A stretch of 64,000 nt of DNA from NCBI RefSeq assembly GCF_008629655.1, contig NZ_VWSG01000008.1, positions 99,117 to 163,116 on the forward strand, in the 5' to 3' direction. The notes under the pieces are model-generated. The model made no database searches and had not been told where the DNA came from. It was given only the letters and a program-made list of their open reading frames with translations. Origin of the DNA: Paenimyroides baculatum (lineage in GTDB: Bacteria; Bacteroidota; Bacteroidia; Flavobacteriales; Flavobacteriaceae). Both the position numbers and the translations under genes were made by a program. How positions within the stretch are numbered: position 1 is the first letter of the stretch; the number at the start of each line of letters is the position of its first letter. This document shows, one piece after another, positions 53,220-63,193 of this stretch.

Positions 53220-56207
53220 ATGCCAAAAAATATTATAAGAAATCTTCAAATCGGAATTATACTTTCACTGGTGCTCCTTATTGCAAGTTCCGTAGCATCT
53301 TATGTGAGTATTCACAAACAGATGGAAAACCGGAAAAGCTTTTTACAAAGTAAGGAATCCATAAGTTTTGTAAAAGATGTGCTAAATGCTCTTCTGGATG
53401 CGGAGACGGGCAACCGGGGATATCAGCTTACGCATCAGGAAAGTTTTCTGGAGCCTTTTAATGTAAGTAAAAGTAAATATCTGTCGCTGGTTTCTAAAGC
53501 CGGTGAACTGAGCATTTCAGATAAACATCAGGCGGATATACTTCAAAATTTGCTGCACACATCAGATGCGATGATGAAAGACGGCGTTGTGCTTATAGAG
53601 AAAAGCAGGAATGGAAATTTAATTACCTCACAGGAACTTTTACAAAGCAAGGTGGGGATGGATAGCTGTCGCAGCTTGGTTCAAGAGTTTGTAAAGTACG
53701 AAGAAGTTCAGCTTGCAGCCAAAGACAGAAATTTGAACAGGTCTTCTATGTGGTCTGTATTATTCATTGTTTTTTCCGGCGCTGCAGCCATCAGTGTCAC
53801 CGTTTTCATTTATGTACAGTTGAGATCTGATATTAAACGCCGGGATATATTGGAAAAAGACCTGTCTTATGCAAAAGAATTGCTTGAGGAAACAAATGAG
53901 GTCGCACAAGTGGGCGGATGGGAAGTAAACATGAAATCGGGTGAGCTGTTTTGGTCTCAGGGTACAAGGAAAATTCACAAGGTAAAAAGCAGTTTTCGTC
54001 CAAATTTTGAAAATGCCGTTGAATTCTTTGAAGGAAAAAATAAAGAAAGGGTAAGATACCTTTTTGAAAGGGCAGCAAAAGAAGGATTGCCTTTCGATGA
54101 GGAACTACAGCTTTTACGAAGTGACGGTGTTACAGTCTGGGTACGGTTGAAAGGTATTCCCGAATTTGATGAACAGGTCTGCCATAGAATTTTTGGAATC
54201 ATTCAGGATATCGATTCATACAAAAGAATGTTATTGGAAATTACACGTAAGGAAGCAATGATGCAGTCCTTCGTTAAAGATGTACCTGTTCCTTTGGCTA
54301 TGTTTGATAAAGACCTTAAGTATATCGCAGTAAGCAGCAGATGGAAGGAAGAATTTGGAATAAACCATATCGATCTTATGGGGCAACCCCTGTTTTCTGC
54401 AACCTCTGCTACCATTCAGCAAAATGAAATGGAGATTTATCAGAATGCTTTGGCGGGGATTACCTACGTTAATAACGATTTTACACTTCAGGTAAAAGGC
54501 AGCAAAGATATGCAGCATTATGATCTTAAAGTAGGACCTTGGTATCTTGATGAAGAGCAGGTTGGAGGAATCATTATTTCGATACAGAATATCACCGGTG
54601 CGGTAAGGGTAAATGAAGAACTTAAAAATGCGAAGGAGGCCGCTGATATGGCCAGCAAGGCAAAATCGGAGTTTCTCGCCAATATGAGCCATGAAATACG
54701 TACACCTTTAAACGGGGTCATCGGATTCTCAGACCTTCTTATGGGAACTCCACTTAATGAAACGCAGGTACAGTACCTAAAATACATCAATGACTCGGGA
54801 GAAAACTTGCTTCATATTATCAGTGATATTCTCGATTTTTCGAAAATAGAATCAGGAAAAATGGAGCTGTTTATCGAAGAAAGCAATTTAAACGAGATGT
54901 TAGATCAGGTTATTAATGTGATCCTTTACCAGTCTCAGAAGAAAAATTTGGAGCTTCTGCTTAATGTGGAACAGGGGCTTCCCAATACGCTTATGACTGA
55001 TGAAGCCCGGTTAAAACAGATTCTGATTAATCTGCTGGGAAATGCGGTAAAATTTACAGAAAAAGGAGAAATAGAGCTGAAAGTGGAAAAATTACGGATG
55101 GATGATCAGAATATCGTACTTCGCTTTTCGGTCAGAGATACCGGTATAGGTATTCCGGCGGATAAACAGAAATATATATTCAATGCATTTACTCAGGAAA
55201 ACAGTTCCATTAGTAAACGCTATGGTGGTACCGGTCTGGGTCTTACCATATCGAATAATATTCTGGGATACATGGGAACACACCTGTCATTGCTAAGTGA
55301 ACAGGAAAAAGGATCTACGTTTTTCTTTGATATTGAAATTCCGTATCTGATGTCTGAACAGGACGAAGAGATGGAGTTTGCCATTGAAAGCGCATTGGTA
55401 GTAGATGATAATGAAACAAACAGGATTATCCTTGAACACATGCTTGCGCACAAAAATATCAGGTCTACATTAGCTGCCAACGGAATAGAAGCTCTGGAGA
55501 TACTGATGAAGGGCAAACGCTTTGATGTCATCCTGATGGATTACCACATGCCCGTGATGTCTGGTGTGGAAACAATAGAGAAAATAAGAGCGCTCTTCGA
55601 TGAGCGTAAAGAAATAACACCGTTTATTATACTCTCCTCTTCAGAAGAGAAAGAGGTTGTTAACAGCATTCGCGATAAAGACAATTCGTATTTGCTTTTA
55701 AAACCGGTCAAATCAAATGATTTATTTAAAACCTTGCGAAGAGCAGTCTACCGAAGCGTTGTTGACATAGCGCCGACGCAGTCTGAAAATAATTCGTATT
55801 CGTTCGCTCCGAAGCTGGAAATTCTTTTGGTAGACGATAATCCCGTAAACATGGCACTGAATAAAAGAATGATGGAATCGCTTACTCCGGATGCTGTGTT
55901 AACGGAAGCTGTCAACGGAATGCAGGCGTTGGAAGCATGCCGTAACAAATATTTTTCCATTATACTCATGGATGTACAGATGCCTGTAATGGATGGTATC
56001 GAAGCAACAAAACAGATTCGGATGCTGCCTGGCTATGAAAAAATACCGATCATTGGTGTAACGGCTGGCAATGTTGCAGGCGAAAGAGAAAAATGTTTGG
56101 AGTCGGGCATGGCAGATTTCCTGCCAAAACCTTTCAAAAAGGCAGATCTGCAGGAAATATTAAAAAAATATATCAGTGCTGATACCGGTAGTGAAAATAG
56201 GGTTTAG
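53220..56207 (+). CDS. Membrane hybrid histidine kinase (CHASE3-PAS-PAS-HisKA-HATPase-REC-REC)
   Basis: A 995-residue protein with two membrane helices (about 10-30 and 178-200) enclosing a CHASE3-like periplasmic domain (ALLDAETGNRGYQLT), then two PAS domains (about 215-335 and 340-455), HisKA with His491 in NMSHEIRTP, HATPase (about 590-705, DTGIGIP and GGTGLGL), receiver 1 with Asp774 and receiver 2 with Asp918. There is no Hpt domain, unlike the paralogue at 14871-18785. The PAS motif VGGWEVNMKSGELFWSQGT and the kinase core match that paralogue closely. It is convergent with the LuxR regulator, which may be its output via a separate Hpt. Confidence 0.93.
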   Translation: MPKNIIRNLQIGIILSLVLLIASSVASYVSIHKQMENRKSFLQSKESISFVKDVLNALLDAETGNRGYQLTHQESFLEPFNVSKSKYLSLVSKAGELSISDKHQADILQNLLHTSDAMMKDGVVLIEKSRNGNLITSQELLQSKVGMDSCRSLVQEFVKYEEVQLAAKDRNLNRSSMWSVLFIVFSGAAAISVTVFIYVQLRSDIKRRDILEKDLSYAKELLEETNEVAQVGGWEVNMKSGELFWSQGTRKIHKVKSSFRPNFENAVEFFEGKNKERVRYLFERAAKEGLPFDEELQLLRSDGVTVWVRLKGIPEFDEQVCHRIFGIIQDIDSYKRMLLEITRKEAMMQSFVKDVPVPLAMFDKDLKYIAVSSRWKEEFGINHIDLMGQPLFSATSATIQQNEMEIYQNALAGITYVNNDFTLQVKGSKDMQHYDLKVGPWYLDEEQVGGIIISIQNITGAVRVNEELKNAKEAADMASKAKSEFLANMSHEIRTPLNGVIGFSDLLMGTPLNETQVQYLKYINDSGENLLHIISDILDFSKIESGKMELFIEESNLNEMLDQVINVILYQSQKKNLELLLNVEQGLPNTLMTDEARLKQILINLLGNAVKFTEKGEIELKVEKLRMDDQNIVLRFSVRDTGIGIPADKQKYIFNAFTQENSSISKRYGGTGLGLTISNNILGYMGTHLSLLSEQEKGSTFFFDIEIPYLMSEQDEEMEFAIESALVVDDNETNRIILEHMLAHKNIRSTLAANGIEALEILMKGKRFDVILMDYHMPVMSGVETIEKIRALFDERKEITPFIILSSSEEKEVVNSIRDKDNSYLLLKPVKSNDLFKTLRRAVYRSVVDIAPTQSENNSYSFAPKLEILLVDDNPVNMALNKRMMESLTPDAVLTEAVNGMQALEACRNKYFSIILMDVQMPVMDGIEATKQIRMLPGYEKIPIIGVTAGNVAGEREKCLESGMADFLPKPFKKADLQEILKKYISADTGSENRV

Positions 56208-56348
56208 AATTTATTGGCTGTGGTTGCAAAGGTTGATAATGCACGGAAATCGAAAAAGATTCTTCTTTTTTCGGGATGATGGCTAAGTTTTATTGATTTA
56301 AAACAAAAGTAGAATTGCTACAGAACAAAACCGGCAATAGTAAAATGC

Positions 56349-56993
56349 TTACTTATTATACAGCCTCAGAATCTCTACCAGTTCTGGTACGGACCGTATA
56401 TTCAGTTTCTCGAACAACCTGTTTTTGTACGTACTGATCGTGGATGAATGCAGATTAAGCTGATTAGAAATTTCTTTGAGAGAAATACCTTCTGCAATCT
56501 TGTTGGCAATTTGCAATTCGCGGTCAGATAGCGCTTCAAAGGGTGATTCTTTTGTTGCACCGCTTAAAGATCCTAAAAACATCGCTTCTTTTACAACTTC
56601 ACTTGCGTACCTGCCGGTACTCAGCATCACCGTAACAGCAGTTTCAATTACCGAAGGATAGCTTTGTTTACTCAGATAGCCACCGGCTCCCATCTTTAGA
56701 TAACGCATCGCATATACCTCTTCATCCTGAGAAGAAAAGATAAGAATTTTTAAATTAGGTTTATGTATTTTAATATAATCAATCGCTTCCTGAACAGAAC
56801 CATTAGGCATATTAACGTCCATAATCACCAGATCCAATTCTTCTTTTAGAATTGCTTTGGACAGCGATTTATAATCCTCAACTTCTGAAATTATAGCAGC
56901 AGGTAATAGCCGCTTAATGGTTTGTATCAAACCCATCCGTACGATACCGTGATCGTCTGCTACAATAATACGAACGTCTGCTTTTAAACTCAT
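56349..56993 (-). CDS. LuxR-family response regulator, partner kinase lost
   Basis: A 214-residue protein with a receiver domain (VADDHG, phospho-acceptor Asp59 in LVIMDVNMPNGS, Lys in YLSKQSYPS) and a LuxR HTH (about 145-205, LSDRELQIANKIAEGISLKEISNQLNLHSSTISTYKNRL). Directly upstream on the same strand is the decayed end of a histidine-kinase gene whose stop is 4 bp from this start, so it was once the second gene of a kinase-regulator operon. It must now be driven by another kinase (for example the one at 53220) or act without one. Confidence 0.92.
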   Translation of the reverse strand: MSLKADVRIIVADDHGIVRMGLIQTIKRLLPAAIISEVEDYKSLSKAILKEELDLVIMDVNMPNGSVQEAIDYIKIHKPNLKILIFSSQDEEVYAMRYLKMGAGGYLSKQSYPSVIETAVTVMLSTGRYASEVVKEAMFLGSLSGATKESPFEALSDRELQIANKIAEGISLKEISNQLNLHSSTISTYKNRLFEKLNIRSVPELVEILRLYNK

Positions 56994-56997
56994 TATC

Positions 56998-57272
56998 CTA
57001 TAAATTTACGTAAAGGGAAACCGTTATGCCCGCATTTTCAGCGGGAAGTACTTGGATATTCCCAAACATCAAGGATACAAAATTTTTAGCAATTTACAAA
57101 CTTAATCCCACGCCTTTTTCCAAATGCCTTGGAATATGGGATCCTCATAAGTGAAGATTGCAGACAAATACTTTTCGGCTATCCCTGTTCCAGAATCGAT
57201 CACAGAAAGTAGGATCTGAACGTTTTCTGTAACTTCTTGTAAATATATATGTTGCCCATAGCATATTGACAT
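56998..57272 (-). pseudogene. Histidine-kinase remnant (ATPase domain, frameshifted)
   Basis: Minus-strand translation gives QEVTENVQILLSVIDSGTGI then AEKYLSAIFTYEDPIFQ, an ATPase-domain G1 box and lid. In a second frame it continues HLEKGVGLSL (a G2 box), and in a third LMFGNIQVLPAENAGITVSL up to TAG at 56998-57000. Three frames are needed to read the domain, so at least two frameshifts are present, and the N-terminal kinase parts are absent. Confidence 0.72.
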
Positions 57273-57312
57273 TTAATTCATCCGTTAAAAAAAGCTTTAT
57301 GAAGAAGTTTTT

Positions 57313-58746
57313 TTAAATGGCCGTAAAGCTGTAATAAACATTGATAGCGTAAGTGGTATTTTCCTTCCCTACCAAACTTTGAGCTCCAGCAGATGGTATG
57401 GTATATCTTACGTTTAGTCCCCGATCCAAAACCGGCGCTCCGTTAAAGAGTATTTTTTGCGGAGTTTTAGATAAGGGAATATCTAAAGAGCTTCCATCCA
57501 GGCCAATTTGCAGTATATTGGAGTTGATATCGGTCTGAAGCCCGCCTTTCTTGAAATAATTTTCGTCTGATTTTACATAAAGTTCAAAACTCTCGTTATT
57601 AGACAGTAGAATTTGGTTCGCAATAATTTGTGACTGACCGTTGGTGTAATGTGCAGCTGTATTAAAATTAAAGTTTACATTTCTCCCGGAACTGGGGATA
57701 GTAATCTCCGACCGCGGAACCACCTTTAACTGAACAGCTGTATTTTGAAAACTGTTTATAGAATTATCTGTATTTGCGGCATTAAAATTCAATTCAAAAG
57801 TATAAATACCGGCTTCAAAAAAATTGTTCTTAAAATCTTCCGAAGATATATAAAGCTCTGGAATGAAACTGCTTCTGTTTCCCGCCCCAACACTGAAATT
57901 AGCAGGGGAAAAATTCTGAAAACTGGCAGATAGGGCTTTGGTTGTAAGCGCAGATCCACTGCTGCCCAATTTAATGCTTGCTATACTTCTGGTTCCTGGA
58001 ACACCTTTAGAGGAAGTGAACTGAACGTTTGTGGAAGCAGCTTTAGCCCAAAAATTAAAATCAACCGTATGAGCGATTTCTGTATTATCCAAACTAAACA
58101 CGCGTGTGCCTGTATTTCGGTAGTCATTTAAAGAAGATACTTCTATATACTTTGTTAAAGAGGTTGTAACCCATCGTGTAAATGAGGGAATAACTAAAAT
58201 TGTTTTAAAATTACGTGGTGTAAAATCGTTATAGTTCTGAGTGATATCCATAGAGTAGTTCCCCGCCCGGTAGGTATTGGCAGCAAATTGTGCCGCGGGA
58301 ATTTTAAATATAAAATTGATATTTCCTCTCGAAAATCCTCCTCCGAAACTAATTGTCGGCGGCTCAAACCATTTTAAGGGACTTGTGCTGAACGACTGAA
58401 AACCGGGTAAAAAACCCGAAATTCCAGTAGCGGGCAATTGCCCGCCCATACTTTCTAACTGCCACAGCAGCGTAGAACTCGGTAATGTAAACGCGGAAGA
58501 AGTGTGGGTGAAAGTTTGTCCGGACAAAGAGGTAAATGTTGGAGCTATCGGTCCGAGTAAAAAAAAACCATAATCCCAGTTTGTTCTGTTAGCGTTGGTC
58601 ATTACCCTTGTAGGTACTGAGGTAAATTCAGTTCTGTTAAAAATATTATTTTCAGGAATCGTCAGGAAAACATCCTGAGCTTTCATGATGTATGACCCGC
58701 AGAACACGGTAAAAATTATTATTAAAAAATCCCTCATCTTTTTCAT
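57313..58746 (-). CDS. Secreted protein, putative tip adhesin of a chaperone/usher-like fibre
   Basis: A 477-residue protein with a signal peptide (FLIIIFTVFCGSYIMKAQD), otherwise beta-rich throughout. Its C-terminal part (about 350-477, SGRNVNFNFNTAAHYTNGQS to LNVRYTIPSAGAQSLVGKEN) echoes the subunit genes downstream in strand pattern and ends with an alternating strand YAINVYYSFTAI like the subunits' TYTQTVTYTATAL. Two-domain length, position after the usher-like gene and the pilin-like end suggest a tip or anchor adhesin, as EcpD is in Ecp fimbriae. The family is not recognised directly. Confidence 0.55.
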   Translation of the reverse strand: MKKMRDFLIIIFTVFCGSYIMKAQDVFLTIPENNIFNRTEFTSVPTRVMTNANRTNWDYGFFLLGPIAPTFTSLSGQTFTHTSSAFTLPSSTLLWQLESMGGQLPATGISGFLPGFQSFSTSPLKWFEPPTISFGGGFSRGNINFIFKIPAAQFAANTYRAGNYSMDITQNYNDFTPRNFKTILVIPSFTRWVTTSLTKYIEVSSLNDYRNTGTRVFSLDNTEIAHTVDFNFWAKAASTNVQFTSSKGVPGTRSIASIKLGSSGSALTTKALSASFQNFSPANFSVGAGNRSSFIPELYISSEDFKNNFFEAGIYTFELNFNAANTDNSINSFQNTAVQLKVVPRSEITIPSSGRNVNFNFNTAAHYTNGQSQIIANQILLSNNESFELYVKSDENYFKKGGLQTDINSNILQIGLDGSSLDIPLSKTPQKILFNGAPVLDRGLNVRYTIPSAGAQSLVGKENTTYAINVYYSFTAI

Positions 58747-58756
58747 ACGTTTAAAT

Positions 58757-61555
58757 TTAAAACTTTTTCACCTTAATGGTAGTGTCTTTCTTCTTATATT
58801 CAAAAACCACGGTATCTGGATATCCTTCTTTTGTCACCTGAATAGTTTGGTTGGGTTGGGCATAGCTGTATTTGTCATTTTCAATATATAGAGTGTATGT
58901 TCCATCTTTAAGGAAAAACTCAAACTCATTATTTTGGTTAACCACGGCGGTATATACCGTACCATCTTCACTTTTTGCATACACCACTATTCCGGTTACC
59001 TCTGTTTCTAAAACATCATAAGCTTGTTTAATTTCTTTTAATTTACCGCTTACTTTAATGTTTTTCACCAGCCCCACTTTGCGGTTGATATTTTTATAGA
59101 CCATAATTACAGGATCCGTCATCAGTCGGGCACCCGCACTTTCGTTTACTTTCATTGTATAAATACCGTCGGGCACATTCTGAAAAACTACTTTTCCGTT
59201 CTTATCCGTCATCGCAACAAAATTGTCCAGTTTCACTATTTCATTTCCAAGTACCGGTTCACCGGCATCCAGAAGCCCGTTGAAATTTTTATCTTCAAAT
59301 AATTGGAATGCCACTTTATGGTTTCCAAGGGCTGTAGCGCTGGTAAAATTTTTCTTAATCCCCACTCTGAACTGGTAATAACTGCCACTGCCTGCATATT
59401 CAGCCGTAGATTTATAACTCGAAAGATTAAAATAACCTGTGGTAGACCAAGAAGGCGAAACTTTATATTCCAGATTACCACTGAGGTTGCTGTTTAAATT
59501 TTTATAAAGTTCCGAATACGACGTTCCTGCTGAAAAAGATCCGATGAGATTATGATTAAGCATCTGGAAGTTATACGAGGCGTATACATTGTAGTTGGCA
59601 AAATTACGGTCTGTATTGTAATAAGAATTTAAATCAAAGACATTGTTTGCATTCCATTGAGCTGTTCCGTTAATGGAGAAAGATTTATACCTGTAAGATA
59701 AAGTTGTTCTAAAACTGTTGAACCAATCGGCCTTACTGTTCTCTTTTGAATAAGAATATTCCCCCATCAGGTTTAATCCGTGGGCACCTAATGTAGTACT
59801 TATGTTGGCTTCCAATCTGTAAGAAAAAAGTTCCTGTGCTGAGTAAAAATTGGCTGTTTTTTGATTTTCAATCTTTGGAGAAAGTAAAAAAATCCACTTA
59901 TTTTCAGAAAACTGGTAACCTGTTCCTAAAGATTCTGTACTGTTGAAATAATAACGCAAATTACCGGTAGTCTCAGGTAGGATAGACGCATTTTGGAAAC
60001 TGATGAACTCGGGTTGTACCTGTGAATTCTGATATTGTATAAAAACACGCTGAGAAGCAGAAATTTGGCGTCCGATACGCTGGTTTGAGAAAAAAGATCC
60101 TCGTTTAATACCTGCATAACCTTTGGTTGCAAGGGAATTAACAGATTGTATATCCCATAGTCCTATTTTCCCCTCGTAATTGGCTGCAACTGAAGCTCCC
60201 GCTTTTTCATCGTTGTTCACAAGTCCTTTTTCATGGCTGATACCACCCTCTGTGCGGATGATATGCTTATTGTTAATTACAAATGATGTTACTGCGTTCG
60301 CCACATGCGTGTCTATGCTGAAGCGCGGATCATGGGCGAATAGATACGACACTTTCCCGTTAAATGATTTAGCATTCCCGAAACTGTATTTTGAACCCAC
60401 CATACTCGACCCTTTTGTTTGATTGATATAGGTACCATACAGATTGTAATTATTTTCCAGTGCAAGAACTTCAACCTGCTTATTTTCACCTAATTTGGTC
60501 GAAACCTTTCCACCTCTTCCGAAAACCGGGTAATCGTAATCGTTACTGTTAATATTTCCTACTCGTAATACGGTATTCTTTCTCTCTAGTTCTAACCAGG
60601 TATCATACAGGTTATAACGGCCGTCAAGATAGTAATCTGCCCCCATATTAAAGCGTGAATTCAAATTCTCAGTTACCTGAAATGCTGCGTTTCCCCTAAG
60701 TTGAAGAAAGTTGAAGCCCGAACTGTTTTCATTATAGCTCATCTCCGCAAAATTACTTCCGCTCACTGATTCATTCCCCCGGGCTATTTGTCTGTCGTGT
60801 GACAAAATAACTACATAGAGCGTGTTGCTTCCCACGATTTTGTTATCAAGTAGATCTGTTGCGGTTGCATTTATATTAAATTCAGGATAAAGCATATTCT
60901 GTTTTCTAACCCTGATTATGATTTCAACGGTTTGTTTTTCTAAACCTTCCAAAGATAATGTTTGCTGTATCGGCATCATTTCCAAGCCGTCAGGGATTGA
61001 TTGCAAATCAATCTTAACGGTTCGTTTACTATAACCCTGGTTTTCTACAATCAGCAGGATCGAGGATTGGGGAACGGCAGGGTTGATGAAATTTTCGTAG
61101 GTAGCCGTGTAAATGGCAATGTTATTGTTCTCTTCTTTTTTAACAAAGAATGCGATGTTTTCAGTTTTTGCGATGGTTGGGGTGCTGTACGAAACATTGA
61201 ATGTGATCTCATTAGATCTCAGTTTCATAAAATCAACATTAGCGATGAATTTCAAGGGAAGATTTTTAGACTGACCCACACCTAAGGTAAACTCATTTTT
61301 GGGATAGAAAAGTAAACCCGGATAGTTTTCCTGAGGCGTGATAGTCTTAATAGTAATTTCTTCAGAACTTTTATTCTCAATGACTATGAAATTAGTAAAA
61401 GTAGCGCCCTTCTCAACAGCTAAACTGTCTTTTTCAAAATGGATTTCGATATCCTTCTTTTCCTGCGCAAAGGCAAACGAAAAGTTCAGAAGAACAAATG
61501 CAAGTAAGATTGTTCTTCTAAGAAATACTGTCGATAATACATTTTGTAGTTTCAA
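58757..61555 (-). CDS. Outer-membrane usher-like protein
   Basis: A 932-residue protein with a signal peptide (LLAFVLLNFSFAFAQEKK), N-terminal Ig-like domains (about 25-250, IEIHFEKDSLAVEKGATFTN, then KRTVKIDLQSIPDGLEM), a long central region of amphipathic strands (about 265-740) fitting a large barrel, an SdrB-like domain with a calcium-type loop (FEDKNFNGLLDAGEPVLG) and a C-terminal carboxypeptidase-like domain. It lies between a PapD-like chaperone and a putative tip gene, the position of an usher. Sequence similarity to classical PapC ushers is not evident, so it is called usher-like from architecture and order. Confidence 0.6.
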   Translation of the reverse strand: MKLQNVLSTVFLRRTILLAFVLLNFSFAFAQEKKDIEIHFEKDSLAVEKGATFTNFIVIENKSSEEITIKTITPQENYPGLLFYPKNEFTLGVGQSKNLPLKFIANVDFMKLRSNEITFNVSYSTPTIAKTENIAFFVKKEENNNIAIYTATYENFINPAVPQSSILLIVENQGYSKRTVKIDLQSIPDGLEMMPIQQTLSLEGLEKQTVEIIIRVRKQNMLYPEFNINATATDLLDNKIVGSNTLYVVILSHDRQIARGNESVSGSNFAEMSYNENSSGFNFLQLRGNAAFQVTENLNSRFNMGADYYLDGRYNLYDTWLELERKNTVLRVGNINSNDYDYPVFGRGGKVSTKLGENKQVEVLALENNYNLYGTYINQTKGSSMVGSKYSFGNAKSFNGKVSYLFAHDPRFSIDTHVANAVTSFVINNKHIIRTEGGISHEKGLVNNDEKAGASVAANYEGKIGLWDIQSVNSLATKGYAGIKRGSFFSNQRIGRQISASQRVFIQYQNSQVQPEFISFQNASILPETTGNLRYYFNSTESLGTGYQFSENKWIFLLSPKIENQKTANFYSAQELFSYRLEANISTTLGAHGLNLMGEYSYSKENSKADWFNSFRTTLSYRYKSFSINGTAQWNANNVFDLNSYYNTDRNFANYNVYASYNFQMLNHNLIGSFSAGTSYSELYKNLNSNLSGNLEYKVSPSWSTTGYFNLSSYKSTAEYAGSGSYYQFRVGIKKNFTSATALGNHKVAFQLFEDKNFNGLLDAGEPVLGNEIVKLDNFVAMTDKNGKVVFQNVPDGIYTMKVNESAGARLMTDPVIMVYKNINRKVGLVKNIKVSGKLKEIKQAYDVLETEVTGIVVYAKSEDGTVYTAVVNQNNEFEFFLKDGTYTLYIENDKYSYAQPNQTIQVTKEGYPDTVVFEYKKKDTTIKVKKF

Positions 61556-61560
61556 GATTT

Positions 61561-62361
61561 TTAAAATTTAAAGTTTTTTTCGCCTACCCGCAGGTCATTG
61601 GATCCTGCCATTTTAATAATAACCACGCCAAGGAAGTTCCCCGAAATGTTCTCCGGTAAAGAAAATTGAACGGTCTGATTGCTATCAGGAAGCATAGAGA
61701 TGGAAATTGCAGGTAATTTTATTTCCTTACCACTGTCTGTGTCGGTTAGTTCAAACTCAACGGTGGCATCATTAATGGTGTTTCCGTCATTGTGAATATT
61801 TACTGCGACTTTTCTTTCCGCTGCATGGTCATTACTCAACTCTGAAATATTGGTAATATCCAAGCTTTTCACCTGGTTCCCAGGTGGAGTATAAAAGATG
61901 TGAAGTCCCACTTCAAATAAGGTGATAATACCAATACCATTTTGAACTTTTGCTTGATCTGCCTGTTGAGGAAGCTGTGTGAAAAACAACATGCTGTTCG
62001 TAACGGCAGACTTTGATGCGGTTGCCGGAATCTGCATGCTTACTACAATCTCCTTAGTACTTTTTGCAGGAACTGTGACAGCGTTTTCTAAGGTGGACAT
62101 CCAAGAGGCATTGGAAGTTTTTGAACTGCCTGCATCAAGATAAACCTTATTCCCGTCTTCTTCCCGCATCCAGTCTTTATAGTTGAGGTTAAAAACATAA
62201 TCCTTATCCGAGCTGTTTTGAAGCGTAACTGTCTGTGTAACTTTTTCTCCCGGACTCCCGGTAAAAAACAAACGTGTAGGCGACATAGATATGCTCTGTG
62301 CCAGAATCGAAGAAGCCCCTGTAAGGATAAAGAAAACAAAAAGGTAGATAAACTTGCGCAT
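61561..62361 (-). CDS. PapD-like periplasmic chaperone
   Basis: A 266-residue protein with a signal peptide (FIYLFVFFILTGASSILAQS) and two Ig-like domains: ISMSPTRLFFTGSPGEKVTQ and VTLQNSSDKDYVFNL in the first, VAVNIHNDGNTINDATVEFE in the second. The first-domain pattern (SPTRL..LxG..V.L.N) is that of pilus chaperones and their EcpB-type relatives, which donate a strand to subunits. It ends 5 bp before the usher-like gene. Confidence 0.72.
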   Translation of the reverse strand: MRKFIYLFVFFILTGASSILAQSISMSPTRLFFTGSPGEKVTQTVTLQNSSDKDYVFNLNYKDWMREEDGNKVYLDAGSSKTSNASWMSTLENAVTVPAKSTKEIVVSMQIPATASKSAVTNSMLFFTQLPQQADQAKVQNGIGIITLFEVGLHIFYTPPGNQVKSLDITNISELSNDHAAERKVAVNIHNDGNTINDATVEFELTDTDSGKEIKLPAISISMLPDSNQTVQFSLPENISGNFLGVVIIKMAGSNDLRVGEKNFKF

Positions 62362-62441
62362 GGTGTAATTGTTTAATAGTAAAAGATTCCCAAAACTACT
62401 GAAAACAAAGCAAAAGGAACCTTTACAGACTAAAAAATTTA

Positions 62442-62984
62442 TTATAAGGCAGTGGCAGTGTAAGTTACGGTCTGCGTATAGGTTCCGGCCGGTTTACCTA
62501 ATATATCAGATGATGATGATTTCGACGCTGGAATGGTGTAGTCCAGATTCAGTGTTAATGCGCTTCCAAGGGGAGCGTTTGACACTAAAGTCTGATCGCT
62601 TGAAGATAAAACAACAGCATTCTTTGTTCCGCCCATTGTTCCCGAAGCTGTTGCAGCTTTAATCGTTAAAACGCTTACTGGGATTAGGTTGGTTCCATTC
62701 ACAAAACTAGTACCCCCTGCTTTTACTTTTACATTAAAGTTTTTCGTTGATGTTACTTTTAAAGAGTTCGCTTTGGTAACGGTCTGATCAGAGTTGTAGT
62801 CTGCTGCAGTCGCATAGTTAAAGTCAACGGTATTACCAATTGCAGTACTTCCTGCATCAATAGAGATTACATCGTTAAGTGTAATGTTTACGGTTGTTGT
62901 TGCAGTATTTTGAGCCTGCGCATGGTTGGTTCCAAATAAGATTGCTCCGAAAGTTAAGGCTGCGATTACGATTTGTTTTTTCAT
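62442..62984 (-). CDS. Fibre subunit, DUF4402-like, tandem copy 1
   Basis: A 180-residue protein with a signal peptide (IAALTFGAILFGTNHAQAQN) and a beta-rich mature part starting NTATTTVNITLNDVISID and ending TYTQTVTYTATAL, an alternating strand suitable for donor-strand exchange. It matches the DUF4402/alternate-pilin pattern. It is the copy nearest the chaperone gene, differing from copy 2 at six residues (positions 19, 22, 32, 33, 44, 92). It has its own -7 box upstream. Confidence 0.72.
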   Translation of the reverse strand: MKKQIVIAALTFGAILFGTNHAQAQNTATTTVNITLNDVISIDAGSTAIGNTVDFNYATAADYNSDQTVTKANSLKVTSTKNFNVKVKAGGTSFVNGTNLIPVSVLTIKAATASGTMGGTKNAVVLSSSDQTLVSNAPLGSALTLNLDYTIPASKSSSSDILGKPAGTYTQTVTYTATAL

Positions 62985-63041
62985 GATAGTAATATTTTAT
63001 TGTTATTTTATTTCTGTTTAATTGTTCTCTCTTGAACATTA

Positions 63042-63049
63042 CAAATCTA
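63042..63049 (-). promoter_or_regulatory. -7 element of subunit copy 1
   Basis: TAGATTTG on the minus strand, 58 bp before the start codon, fits the TAnnTTTG consensus. A matching element is at 63794-63801 for copy 2. A conserved 18-bp palindrome (TGTAGT-ATAATA-ACTACA) lies 44 bp further upstream at 63093-63110 and again at 63845-63862. Confidence 0.5.
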
Positions 63050-63139
63050 CGGCGGCGGCAAAAGTTTCTCTGTAGTGGAAAATGGAACTTCATGTAGTAT
63101 AATAACTACACAAATTATCCGTTTGTTTAATTAGAAAAA

Positions 63140-63166
63140 CCCTCGACACTTGGAAGGTGTCGAGGG
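63140..63166 (-). terminator. Terminator after subunit copy 2
   Basis: A perfect 10-bp stem CCCTCGACAC/GTGTCGAGGG with a 7-nt loop, followed by a T5 run on the minus strand. Confidence 0.85.
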
Positions 63167-63193
63167 CTTGTATAAAATTACTGTTTGTTTGTT

